DNA of 64,000 nucleotides, taken from Cyrtodaria siliqua. Its lineage: Eukaryota; Mollusca; Bivalvia; Adapedonta; Hiatellidae. A model generated the notes under the pieces. It worked only from the letters and a program-made list of their open reading frames with translations. It was not told the origin of the DNA and did no database searches. The translations under genes were made by a program, and so were the position numbers. Positions 1 through 10,581 of the stretch are shown here, in pieces. Location: positions 1-64,000 of the forward strand of contig JAWPHD010005605.1 in the NCBI GenBank assembly GCA_037043455.1, read 5' to 3'. Position 1 is the first letter of the stretch. Each line of letters starts with the position of its first letter.

Positions 1-335
1 AAGTAATCTCTCTTATCATAGATTTTAGTATGAATGTAATAATTTCAAATCGGGAGATGAAGATCGAGGAATGCTGCTATGGAATCCGAACTGTAGGTTT
101 TATTTAACGTGAGCTATCAGTGACCATATGAGCAACGAACGGATTATCAATACCTAGTATGTCATCCAGATATCGAGATGTATTATTAAACGCATCAATA
201 ATGTCTCTCTGGTTAGCAGGTGACAAACGCAACTTCTAATCTCTTTATTAACGGTAGAAAAGTGATTATCACACAAGGGTCTTACGAAGTTTGTAAATCA
301 CATCACCATAGAAGTCAGGTTGTGTAAGTTAAAGG
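1..335 (-). pseudogene. Penelope-like element RT relic, two fragments
   Basis: On the minus strand, 240-110 reads SPANQRDIIDAFNNTSRYLD and on to DILGIDNPF, the RT catalytic block seen in the better copy at 12.7 kb. 330-270 reads QPDFYGDVIYKLRKTL, the C-terminal block. Their order is inverted relative to one intact copy, so this is probably the junction of two tandem partial copies. It runs off the window edge. Confidence 0.7.
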
Positions 336-1320
336 TCAAATGAGTGCGAACATGACTAGTTCAACCGTTTTTAGGGTATATTATCATTTTATATTTAGAT
401 GTACACACGTTTTTGAAAACGGTATTTGTTTTCCTCATGTATGTGTGTGTGTGTTTTGTGGTGGTGATGGTGGTGGTTGTGGTGGGGGGGGGGGAGGGGG
501 CGGGGTGGAGGTAGAGTGGGGGGGGGAGGTTGTAAGGGGCGTCATAAGGTCCAATATACACAAAATTCGCTTGCAGTGTCTGTCACAAGATGACCCTAGT
601 TGTTGGGACTAACACAGGATAGAATCGATGTCGGTGACTGCAGTGACATAAGTTTAATGCAAGTTTTAAAATATATTAAATATATATACAATGATCAAGA
701 ATAACAAGGTATACACAGATGAAAGATGAAAAAAGACTGTCCTCATGAACTTATAAGACGTTCGTAGTATTATCACAATTACTGAATATGTTGACTGTCT
801 ATATATGACACGAAAGTGTTGTTGAAGTTACAACAATGTTGATGATCCGGAACGTTAAAAAGAATGATGATCTATGTATTTGATGCGCGTGAATTTATGA
901 ACATGATACGTGATTCCAATGATCGGTGAATGTCATCAAAAGCTTTCTATAAGGGTTGAGGACGGATGAACAGCCTCCAATGAGGTTTTGTGTTCAAGTT
1001 CCTCCACTGAGATCTGATGACAGGCCCACCACGTGTCACGGGGTTGCTGCTCCTATGAGAACCTGACCATGTTGTCCAGGTACTTGGACCGTTTCTACCC
1101 GCTCATTACGTTATGCGATGAATCACCTACAGGGCCGACACACCAACATAGCTCAACTCCGGGAGGCCTAGGCTGTAATGATACATACCTTTAGACGTCG
1201 GTTCATTAACACAACAATCTTATACAATCTTCGTTACATGAGCAAATCATTATCTAGTAAATATATGTGACCCACTCTCTAATTATGATGTGTAGCACTG
1301 TATACGTATTCTACAACGCC
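336..1320. other. no gene recognised; G-rich tract at 469-535
   Basis: No conserved coding frame. A run of GGTGGT and G10-type tracts at about 460-535 could form a quadruplex on the plus strand. Confidence 0.5.
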
Positions 1321-1321
1321 A

Positions 1322-1552
1322 TTTATACGCATCGGCATATATATATATATATACACACAGGTATATCATCTCACAGTTAACCACCGTTTACCAATGCACC
1401 ATACAACGTCATCAATTTAATGTTGTATTACAAACAATGATTTATACGCATCGGCATATATACATGTATATCATCTCTTTGTTAAGCAATGCACATAATA
1501 TACAACGTGATCAATTTAATATTGTATTATAATTAATGATCAGCTACTATAT
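1322..1552 (+). repeat. imperfect direct duplication, about 115 bp
   Basis: The block beginning TTTATACGCATCGGCATATA and running to AATTTAATATTGTATTA occurs twice in tandem (from about 1321 and 1441), with a TA microsatellite in the first copy. Confidence 0.7.
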
Positions 1553-2020
1553 CTAACAAATTTAAATTTATATTCTAGTTGTATCAAGTTAATGTTTGAG
1601 AAGCATGAACAAGTTTATTGGATGTAAACGACTGCTCCAATCAAAGCAATTTTCAACATTCCCGGCTACGACTGGAAAACAGTGCACTTTATAACCGAAC
1701 GTTCCGCCCAAACTATCATTTCCCACGTTCATTCCGTTACACACGTGGCCACAGACGCAATTTTCATATCTACACGAAAGGACCCTTAAACAACTTTGCC
1801 CTTTAGAGAGATAGATTGTAAAATATCTATAATTTTACATGCGTTAACGCACATATAAACTTATTGAACGGCCCTGCCTAACTCCCTCTACCAACGCTAT
1901 AAAATTGCTCGCTTTTCCGTGGTACATGAATATATTATGCAAAGTGGTACATGAATTTATCACATAACGTCCCTTGTTAGCAGTCGAACACCCATTTAAT
2001 ATTCTATTGTATTACACACG

Positions 2021-2561
2021 TGTAATACAACCTAGAAAGATTTTGCTTGGTTGAGTTAAACCTGTAACACTACGCAAGTTATTAACTGAAACTATTTTAT
2101 TTATTACAAATTCACCCAGATCTGAGTCATAAACTTATTATTTTTGACAGCTTATAAAAAATAATGCACGTTGTACAAAACATAGTTGTTGGTCTGTTAA
2201 AAAGTTGGCGTAAACTGCTATTTTGTAAAGAGGTAAAACACGAACTCTTTCATACGCAACGTTATGTCTGAGACGCGACGTTACGACGTCACATATTTTA
2301 TGACGTTTTGGCGCTAAAGTGTGTCTGACGTCGTGGCTGTTCTATGTCCATCTGAATTACTTTTGACTAATTTGATTGCAATGTGATGTGATAAAAAGGA
2401 TCTTAAACTCGTTCCCATTCCATATAAGATTTATGAAACTCGTTGTGAATTGGATTGGATTTGTGTATTCTGTAAGTAAATATTTTATGTAAATAAATTT
2501 GTTAATTATAATTTTGTGTGGCTGGTTTTGCTTCCTTTCTTGTTACTTTTTACTGGTAACA
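2021..2561 (+). mobile_element. probable 5' LTR of a Ty3/gypsy-like element (left end uncertain)
   Basis: The segment ends TTTTTACTGGTAACA just before a primer-binding-site-like sequence and a gag relic, as an LTR should. It contains CATATAAGA and AATAAA-type signals near 2420-2500. The left boundary is a guess, because no matching 3' LTR lies in the window. Confidence 0.4.
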
Positions 2562-2566
2562 GAAAT

Positions 2567-2584
2567 TGGGGACTTGTCCGGGAG
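2567..2584 (+). other. primer-binding site, tRNA-Pro-like
   Basis: TGGGGACTTGTCCGGGAG follows the putative LTR end by 5 bp. It resembles the complement of a tRNA-Pro 3' end used by many retroelements, differing at about three of 18 positions. Confidence 0.6.
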
Positions 2585-2741
2585 CGAAACATTTTTGGTG
2601 CTTTAACAATTTTGGCAATAATAAAATAATCAATAAATAATAAAAGCACACAATTAATTATACATTTTGTACATTTTCAATATTATAAAGAGTGAAACAG
2701 CTACAATCAAACTGTTTTTTGAACTTGAGAGATGTGTTGCT

Positions 2742-3599
2742 ATGCCTACCCAGGAGGAGTGTGATTCACTTAAAAAAGATGAATTTCTCGTGCTTGCAAT
2801 ACATTATACGTTATCGAAATGTAAATCATGAAAGAAAAACCTGAGATTAAAAACATTTTGGTACAATTTTTGGTTGATGAAGACATTTTTGGAGAGTAAG
2901 CATTAAATTTGTTGGTGAAAACGGCATTTGATGTAAAATTAAAAGAAACAGAATTAGAAAAAATGAAGATAGAAAAGGAAATGCAGTTGAAAGAAAAACA
3001 AATGCAAATAGAAAAAGAAAGAGAAATTAAATTGAGTCAAATGGAAAGGAAAGAAAAGGAAATGACAATGAAAGAAAAAGAAATGGAAATGAAATCAAAA
3101 GAAGAAACAAAAAGAAGAGAATTTGAATTAGAGATGCAGAAAATGGATTTGGCAAGCAAGGCATGTTCACCATCTCAACCCTCCCATTCATCAACTTTTG
3201 ATGTTACAAAACATATTAGATTAGTACCGCCTTGTCAAGAAATGGAAGTCGACAAATATATTCTTCATTTTGAGAAAATTGCTGAAAATTTAAAATAGAA
3301 CATTGGATATTACTTTTACAGAGTGTTTTAACTGGAAACGCCCGTCAAGTTTACACTCAGTTAACCGTAGAACAAAGTTCCTCATACCAAACTGATATTA
3401 TCTTAAAAGCTTATGCATTTGTTCCTGAGGCATATAGGCATAAGTTTAGAAATTGTAAGAAAGAAAGTGATCAAACTCATGTTGAATTTGTTCGAACCAA
3501 GGAACTGTTATTTGATAGATGGTGTGCATCCAAGAAAATTGATCGCAGTCATGATAGGTTAAAGCAACTTATTCTAATTGAAGAGGTCAAAATGTTTAT
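2742..3599 (+). pseudogene. broken gag of a Ty3/gypsy-like retrotransposon
   Basis: The ATG at 2742 starts MPTQEECDSLKKDEF, broken after about 25 codons. A Lys/Glu/Met-rich coiled-coil follows (2909-3200), then a SCAN-like gag core: DVTKHIRLVPPCQEMEVDKY, then in another frame WILLLQSVLTGNARQVYTQL and FVPEAYRHKFRNCKKESD. At least three frame breaks or stops are present. The frame is cut at about 3600 by another repeat, and no protease, RT or integrase follows. It is a relic. Confidence 0.75.
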
Positions 3600-3912
3600 T
3601 AAAGTTCTCCCGCCATTTTTGTTTCATGAACATGTTTATGTCTATTTAATTCGAGATCAATACACAACAATCGCTATTTACAATTCACACATTGTAATAT
3701 CTGTGAAAAGCGACAATACGATTTTATTTGATGACGTAAACAATTTTGAACAGGTAAATTAATCCACAGGTAAATGTATTTATCAATTATCTGGCAACAC
3801 CTGTGGCGCTATACAATTCAGATTTATCTCATTTCCCCGTGAAGACACGCAGTGGGAAAAATAGTATCTACGTCATGCAAATAATACTTATTTTTACATA
3901 CAACTTATGTTG
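3600..3912 (+). repeat. dispersed repeat, copy 1 (inverted copy at 38008-38293)
   Basis: Starts AAAGTTCTC and ends near TTTTTACATACAACTTA. The same sequence occurs in opposite orientation at 38.0-38.3 kb with scattered differences. It interrupts the gag relic on its left and abuts a truncated PLE on its right. It has no coding capacity and its class is unknown. Confidence 0.75.
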
Positions 3913-5455
3913 AGACGTTCAAGACGTTCTTGATAACATTTTGAATAAAGGTCAAGTTTCATCAATAAGCACTTATGACTTCTCTACACTATATACAATA
4001 TTACCACATCACCTTATTAAAGACAAGCTAATAGCTCTTATTAAAAAAACATTCGCTAGAGAAAATACTACATTTTTGGCATGTAATAATATTAAAGCGT
4101 TTTTTACTAATGGCAGTTTAGACAACTATACTATGTGGACTTGCTATGAAGTTTGTGAAGCAGTCACCTTCCTATTAGATAATAGTTTCGTCAGGTATGG
4201 AACCACCATTAATAGACAAATTGTTGGTGCATATGGGTACGAACTGTGCACCCCTTGTCGCATATTTTATTTTATTTTGATATGAAAGAGATTTCATGTT
4301 GAGTATTTCACCAGATACCCAGGCTGATGTTATTAAAGCCTTTAATGACACCTCTCGGTATCTGGATGACATATTGAACATTGACAACCCTTTCTTTCCA
4401 ACTATGGTTAATAATATTTATCCTAAAGAACTTCATCTTAACAAAGCTAATATATCTGATAATAACGCTTTCTTGATTTAGATCTATCGATTGAAAATGG
4501 TGAAATAATAAGCAAAATCTATGACAAGAGAGATGGTTTTAATTTTGACATTGCTAAGTATCCCCACTCGGATGGGGATGTTACCCGAGCAACTTCTAAT
4601 GGGGTGTATGTGTCTCAACTTATTCGTTTTTCAAGAGCTTGTACTCGAGTTGAGGACTTTAATATTCGTAATCTTTGTATAACTAAAAAGCTACTCAGTC
4701 AGGGTTACCGTTACCATAAACTTCGTAAAACATTTGCAAAAATGTTATTATCGTAACCCTGATCTTCTTTCCAAATATAAAAGTAATTTAAGGATTCTTC
4801 TGAACCTGACTTCTATGGTAATGTGATTTATAAACTTCGTAAGATTCTTGGTCATGATCACTTTCATACTTGTTAAAAAGTTTATCCAAAGATGTTATGA
4901 CCCTATCATTTTGCAACGTACTGCATGCTTGGTGGTGGACCCTTTTACAGTTCGCCACTATGCTTTCCTCTTTAATTGTACGATTACCGGACAGGCTGTG
5001 GACCCTATGATGACGCCAACCTAAAGCCCATTGGGACGGTGGCGTTTGATGTTTGTTCATTGTGGCTTTCTGTGCTTTTGTTTGTTTTTGTATTTATATA
5101 TACACGAGCATCTAGGTGTTTTACTTATATTGCCTTTTACAGCTGCCTTGTTGGTTAGAGAATATTTCATGGCGGGGATTTCTTTATTTACACTGTCCCG
5201 TTTAATTGGGATGACTAAAGGGTAATTGTGAGGTTTTGTGCACCCTGGTTTAAACCCCCAGTGGCCTTTTTGGCAACTTACCGTTCCAAGGCGGAAGCCC
5301 TATTGTGAACTCTTTTGTGTGTGTAATGTCGTTTGCATTTTGTTATTACTTTTGCCTTCTCGTTTGTCTGTTTGCGCGTTTGCTTTTGTGTTTTGTGGTT
5401 GACTGTCGTCCTTGAATGCTGCTTTCCCTGTCCGATTTGTATATCTTTCTTTTTG
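3913..5455 (+). pseudogene. 5'-truncated Penelope-like element copy
   Basis: RT blocks are recognisable: YDFSTLYTILPHHLIKDKL, NNIKAFFTNGSLDNYTMW, a damaged version of the PMGTNCAP block with a small deletion at about 4230, and DTSRYLDDILNIDNPFFPTM. A C-terminal block and a noncoding tail to about 5455 follow (GGCGGGGATTTC, ACCGTTCCAAGGCGG, TTGACTGTCGTCCTTGAATG). Several frameshifts mark it as dead. It is very close to the copy at 12.3-13.9 kb. Confidence 0.85.
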
Positions 5456-5973
5456 TTAATGGGGATGTTGCGCTATTCTGAATCTAGTTTCATTTACAAG
5501 GGCTTTAAAAACCGTTGAAAAAGCTGAAAAAATTATGAAAATATCTTAAACATTATATAGGATATGACCGTTTGAACATGTGCAATGTCCAATGGAGGAA
5601 GCCATCTTTGAATAATGACGTCATCGTGCCTTTTTCCATATATGAAAAAGAGATAATAAATAGTTTAAAGCAAATACATATATTAAATTATAAATATCAT
5701 GTAAATATTTATACTGTATATGCTCTTTTTAAGATTTACGTATACTTGCAGTGATATTCCTTGTTTTAAATGATATTTAGCAATAAAGGTAAAAGGTGCG
5801 ATGCCGTCATCAAACCAAGATGGCTACCTCCGTTTGAGAATATTTGCAAATTTTTAAAAGATCATTTCTCTTGTATTTGTTACGATATTTTGGTAATTGT
5901 TTCAGCTTTTCCCATTGTTTCTAACGGCCTTTCAAATGACTTTAGGTCCACAATAGTGCAACAACCCCTTTAA
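5456..5973. mobile_element. inverted-repeat MITE with TTAA target-site duplication
   Basis: TTAA at 5456-5459 and 5970-5973 flank a 510-bp body whose halves are imperfect inverted repeats. The ends are GGGGATGTTGCGCTATT and, reversed, GGGGTTGTTGCACTATT. The inner arms (5586-5636 against 5786-5840) both carry GGAGG-x-AGCCATCTT. A TTAA duplication is the habit of piggyBac-type transposases. It sits exactly at the end of the PLE copy on its left. Confidence 0.7.
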
Positions 5974-6644
5974 GTGACTTATATGCGAAATATATGTGAC
6001 ATATAAGTTACATATAAGCTGCATATAAAGAAAGATAAAGATAAAAATAAGTTGCATATAAGTTTGTATATGTAGATTCGGCATGCATGTTGTCGTGATA
6101 CATATTAAATCAGTTTCGATTAAAGTGCTCAAGTTATTGAACGGATTTCGTCAATTGTAATAAGTCTAAAGGGCATTCATTCTGGAGGTGCAATATTGGA
6201 AAAGGCTGGTTATCAAAATATAACGATATTTCTTTGGTCATACTCATTGTGTCAACATTTGGTTAACTTTATATTAGAATTACTGAAGTTACTGAGCAAA
6301 TACTGTATTTTTTCAACAGTTCTCACAGTTCAATTAATGAGAAATAACTCCAGTGTTGCTTGTCTGACATATTTTAGCCATACGCATTTATCCACATTTG
6401 GTACAATTTTAAACACTAATTACTTAATAATTGAGAAAACAATGTCTTTTCCAACAATTTCTACCAATAAAGGGGAGATAATTCCGGGGTTTAGTAAACA
6501 TTCAATTTAAACTGCTACGGACATTGAATGAAAATTCGTCAATTTCAAAAAACAAAAACAACAACATAAAAGACAAACATTAAGGGACCTCCAAGGATAC
6601 TTGTGCAATATGGCTGGTCATCGAACTTGACCGAGATATTAGGC
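5974..6644. other. no gene recognised
   Basis: AT-rich, with a short GCATATAAGTTGCATATAAG-type repetition at 5985-6065. No convincing coding frame. Confidence 0.5.
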
Positions 6645-6962
6645 CCAGAAGTATTAAGAAATACAAAAAGATCGGACAGGGAAAGTAGCATTCAAGGAGG
6701 ACAGTCAACCACAAAACACCGAAACAAACACGCAAACAGACAAACAAGAAGGCAAAAGTAATAATAAATGCAAACGACATCACAAACACAAAAGGGTTGA
6801 CAATATGGCTACCGCCTTGGAACGGTCAGTGGCAAAGTAGGCTACCGAGGGTTTAAACCGGTTCTAGGGTGCACCAAACCTCACACGTACCCTACTGTCA
6901 TCCCATTAAAACAGAACAATGTAAATAAAGAAATCCCCGCCATGATCTAATTTGGTTAGCTT
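6645..6962 (-). repeat. PLE 3' tail, minus orientation
   Basis: The reverse complement carries the shared tail words of the PLE family: GGCGGGGATTTCTTTATT, GTTTAAACCCTCGGTAGCC, GACCGTTCCAAGGCGG and the TTGACTGTCCTCCTTGAATG end. The apparent minus-strand frame here is noncoding tail. Confidence 0.8.
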
Positions 6963-7184
6963 TGAATTTTAATTTCTTTTATTATTTAACTATTTATTTA
7001 TTTAACTTGGTTGTCCTTTAACCAGTACTTGATGATCTTAGAAGACCTGAATGACGATGACATCCGACCCTGCGATGTTCGGGACACTCCAATAATTATC
7101 ATGGTATAAATCAAGCATGTCTAATAAAAAACACCATCAACACGAAAATAAACAACTTTTATTGCTAATGGTCCCTTGACTAAA
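6963..7184. other. no gene recognised
   Basis: Short AT-rich stretch between two PLE tails. No supported feature. Confidence 0.5.
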
Positions 7185-7725
7185 AGGTTTATCGAAAGAT
7201 GTTATAACCCTATCATTTTGCAACGCACTGCATGTTTGATGGTTGACACATTTACAGTTCGCCACTATGCTTTGCTCCTCTGATTGTGCGATAACCGGAT
7301 GTATTGTGGATCCTGTGATGACGTCTACCTAAAGCCTCATATGACGGTAGCGTCTGTTGCTTGTCTTAAATCTTGCCTTGTCGTACTCTTAACGGTTTGT
7401 TCTCGTGTTGCTCTGGCTTCTGCTTGAGTACTTGCTTTGTGACATTCTAGGCTTTTTATATTATATGTACATGATCATTTATGTTTTACTTATATTGCCT
7501 ATTAATGCTGCCTTGTTTGTTAAAGAATATAACCTGGCGAGAATATCTTTATTGACACTGTCTGTTTATTGGGATGACAATAGGGTAAGAGTGAAGTCTG
7601 GTGCATCCTAGAAATTGGTTTAAACCACAGCGATCTTTTTTTGCCACTGACCGTTCCAAGGCGGTATCCCTAGTGTCAACACTTTTATGTTTGAGATGTC
7701 ATATCTTGCCTTTTATTCGTATGTG
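7185..7725 (+). repeat. PLE 3' end copy (short C-terminal piece plus tail)
   Basis: Begins with the C-terminal codons around CAACGCACTGCATGTTTGAT and continues with the noncoding tail through GACCGTTCCAAGGCGGTA. More diverged than the other copies (for example ATAACCTGGCGAGAATATC). Confidence 0.8.
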
Positions 7726-7738
7726 TATTTTTTTTTTT

Positions 7739-7922
7739 CTGGGATTGTTAAAATTGTGTACTATTGATTTTATAAATATTGAGTTATGCTCAATCCGGGG
7801 CTAGAGGGCGTGAGCGGTAGCTAGCATATTTCACTACCGCTCATGAACAGTCTCAATCAAACCGAGACTGCAATATTTCGTATGTGTCGTGCTCGGCCGT
7901 TTCCAAAGGTCCATTATCATAC
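7739..7922 (+). repeat. dispersed repeat with a GAGCGGTAGCTAGC core, copy 1
   Basis: About 185 bp nearly identical to 21132-21320 in direct orientation (GGGGCTAGAGGGC, GAGCGGTAGCTAGCATATTT, GTCTCAATCAAACCGAGACT). Part of it recurs inverted at 17338-17430. It contains short internal palindromes and no frame. Confidence 0.8.
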
Positions 7923-8009
7923 CTTTTTTAGTAACAGTTGTACTAGTGAGTTAGACAATATTATGACTTTAACTCCAGCGTATATTCTTTTCTAGATAAG
8001 AAAAATGAG

Positions 8010-8788
8010 TGAAGAAAATGCATGCGATGGTGTCCATCAAGCATAAGGTGATACTAGTACCTCACAAGTATTAATAATACGTCAGACCCATTTAAAACCT
8101 AACGTTTATAGATCACATCTTCATAGAATAACGATTGTGATAATTGTAATGTTTATGATTGATGTTTTACTTCCCCAGTAGCTTTTCGTTGCTGCGAAGG
8201 AACTTTGAGAAATATATACGTCGTTTGTGATAACGAAAACCTTGCTGAAGAAGTTTACTTATTTCCATCATTGTCGTGCTTAACATCGATACATGCAACA
8301 CTAATGAACTGGGAGATATAAATCACGTATGGTGTTGCACGAGGTATGTCCCCATATAAATGTGGATAGTATGACGCTATGGTATCCTAACTGTTGAATT
8401 TATTCCACTCTAGTGGATAAATATTAGTGGCCATATGAGCAAATAACGGATTATATAAACCAGATACCTGGATGTATTATTAAACGTTTCAATAATGTCT
8501 CCTTGGCTAGCAGGTGACAAACCCAACATAAAATCTCATCACAGTATAGCAATAAATCAGAAATAAATCTGCGACAAGTGGAGCACAGTTATTTAACATA
8601 GGAGCACCAACAATCTAGCGGTAAACTGTTTTACAGCATCTGATAAAGACGTTTATCTAAACGAAAATATACGGCTCTACAAACATCAGCCAAGTCCACA
8701 TGTTATAATTATCTTTAGGGTCGTTTGTAAAGAGAGCCCTGACATTATTACAAGCAAGATAAGTAGTAATTCTGTATTCTGTCTTCTG
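8010..8788 (-). pseudogene. PLE RT relic, minus orientation
   Basis: The minus strand gives NNCAPLVADLFLIYC, SPASQGDIIETFNNTSRYL and YLVQHHT-like pieces, then LLQQGFRYHKRRIYFSKFL. These follow RT motif order but with many stops and frame changes. It belongs to a second PLE subfamily, more like the 1-240 fragment than the 12-kb copy. Confidence 0.7.
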
Positions 8789-9336
8789 GACAGGCTGTGG
8801 ACCCTATGATGACGCCTACCTAAAGCCCATTGGGACGGTGGCGTTTGATGTTTGTCCATGATCTTTCTTGTCGTGCCCTTAATGGTTTATTCTCTTACTG
8901 CTCTGGCTTCTGCCAAGTCACTGAGTACCTTCTTTGTGGCTTTCTAGGCTATTGGTTTTTTGTATTATATTTACACGAGCATATTTGTGTTTGACTTATA
9001 TTGCCTATTGATGCTGCCTTGTTGGTTAGAGATTAGATCATGGCGGGGATTTCTTTATTTACACTGTCCTGTTTTAATGGGATGACAGTAGGGTAAGTGT
9101 GAGGTTTGGTGCACCCTAGAACCGGTTTAAACCCCCCAGTGGCCTACTTTGCCACTGACCGTTCCAAGGCGGTAGCCCTATTGTCAACCCTTTTGTGTTT
9201 GTGATGGCGTTTGTATTTATTATTGCTTTTGCCTTCTTGTTTGTCTGTTTGCGTGTTTGTTTCTGTGTTTTGTGGTTGACTGTCTTCCTTGAATGCTACT
9301 TTCCCTGTCCGATCTTTTTATATTTGCTTTCTGTAT
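8789..9336 (+). repeat. PLE 3' tail
   Basis: Starts sharply at GGACAGGCTGTGGACCCTAT and runs to CTGTCCGATCTTTTTATATT. Nearly identical to the tail of the 11.3-14.0 kb copy. Confidence 0.85.
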
Positions 9337-9402
9337 TCAATTCAATTTCATCAGGTTATGTGGTAGGATGGTGTATAGTGTGGAAAAGTCATAGGTGTTT
9401 AA
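9337..9402 (-). pseudogene. short inverted PLE RT fragment
   Basis: The minus strand reads NTYDFSTLYTILPHNLMKLN, an RT block of the same PLE family, joined directly to the end of the plus-strand tail. This is an inverted junction of two partial copies. Confidence 0.65.
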
Positions 9403-10158
9403 AAGAACCAAGAAGTAAAACAATGAACACAGACGGAAAACCTTTATTTGATATATGTAAAGAACTGAAACAAAAGCGTAATTGCTGTCTGTAGAAGAAA
9501 GGCTATAATCCAATATGGTTAAACAGTGTGTTGTTCTGTGTGTTGATTCCCTCAGAGTACGATATGGTTGGATTACCGGACGAATCTGAAATGGAGAAAA
9601 TAACAATAATAAGCCTATAGATAGCAAAGATAAACTGTTAAGTATACAAATGGCTTCTTAGTATGTTTGCTTTTTATATAAACATATATGTGTCGTCATA
9701 TTATAGTACATATTGTTACATTTAATTAACACTTTCTGTTTTGAATAAACTTTTCAAGTAGGCGGAGCTACTACGCGCGCATCCAAAGTGTCTCAATTGA
9801 AAAATGCAAATCAATTCTTAAATGAACGCTCAGCTTTCAGCTTTCAGTTTCTACACTGTCCGGTAATGTAGACAATATGACAGGTTAAGAGTTAGATGAA
9901 CCATGTTGTCAGTACTAATTATATTTTAATATAAAAATACTTTTTGGAGGACTGCGTTATCACTACCTGTTTGATTTGCCAAACCTCTTATCATTTTGGC
10001 TATATATGGCTGTCCGTTTTAGTTTTAACGAAATTCTCCACTGTTTAGATATGTCTTGAAAAAATGAATAATGTCAGTACATATATGTGCAAATAACATC
10101 CGAATCAGTTTTCCATATCATCTTAAACCGTTGCTTAAGAGAAGCAGAATAGGAATAA
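9403..10158. other. no gene recognised; region downstream of the GH10 stop
   Basis: AT-rich sequence with no supported frame. No unambiguous minus-strand polyadenylation signal was seen. Confidence 0.5.
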
Positions 10159-10581
10159 TTAAATATCAAGATATGGCGGTAGCCCTATTGTCAACCCTTT
10201 TGTGTTAGTGATTTCGTTTGCATTTTTTATTGCTTTTGCCTTTTCGTTTGTCTGTTTGCGTGTTTGTTTTTGTGTTTTGTGGTTGACTGTCGTCCTTGAA
10301 TGCTGCTTTCCCTGTCCGATATTTTTATCCTTCTTGTTAGATGTAACCACTGGCAAAACCATATAGTCATTACCTAAGTCTACTTGGATCGTTATGCCAT
10401 CCCTGCCAAGCGTGAATGCTCCTGTACCAATGACTTTCCTCCGTTTACTGACAGTGACCGTGTATTTGCCAAAAAATCCTTTCCTTTTTCTGGTTGCATC
10501 TCCGGACGACCACCAAACTTTTTCATTTGTCCTCCATGTCGTATGATACAACTTTTGGTAAGCTCTTCCGGCGGCATTTGG
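10159..10581 (-). CDS. GH10 gene last exon, ending inside an inserted PLE tail
   Basis: The acceptor (attgtag) is followed by PNAAGRAYQKLYHTTWRTNE, the conserved end of the GH10 barrel. A beta-rich C-terminal segment follows (GFFGKYTVTVSKRRKVIGTG, then ITIQVDLGNDYMVLPVVTSN). From about 10335 down, the frame runs 58 codons through the antisense of a PLE 3' tail to a TAA at 10159-10161. The genuine C-terminus therefore probably ended near TSN or beyond the insertion. I see no clear AATAAA downstream. Confidence 0.85.
   Translation of the reverse strand, partial: PNAAGRAYQKLYHTTWRTNEKVWWSSGDATRKRKGFFGKYTVTVSKRRKVIGTGAFTLGRDGITIQVDLGNDYMVLPVVTSNKKDKNIGQGKQHSRTTVNHKTQKQTRKQTNEKAKAIKNANEITNTKGLTIGLPPYLDI

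Noticed and set aside
340..612. Gly/Val-rich 90-codon frame
   Set aside because: It is the translation of a GGT/GGG tract with no conserved domain.
2909..3298. coiled-coil protein gene of 129 residues
   Set aside because: The sequence after the coiled coil is retroelement gag, and the frame is broken on both sides. It is part of a relic.
8789..9494. hydrophobic frames repeated at 5.3, 6.6, 9.2 and 14.0 kb as membrane proteins
   Set aside because: All are translations of the same noncoding PLE tail (TTTGCCTTCTTGTTTGTCTG).
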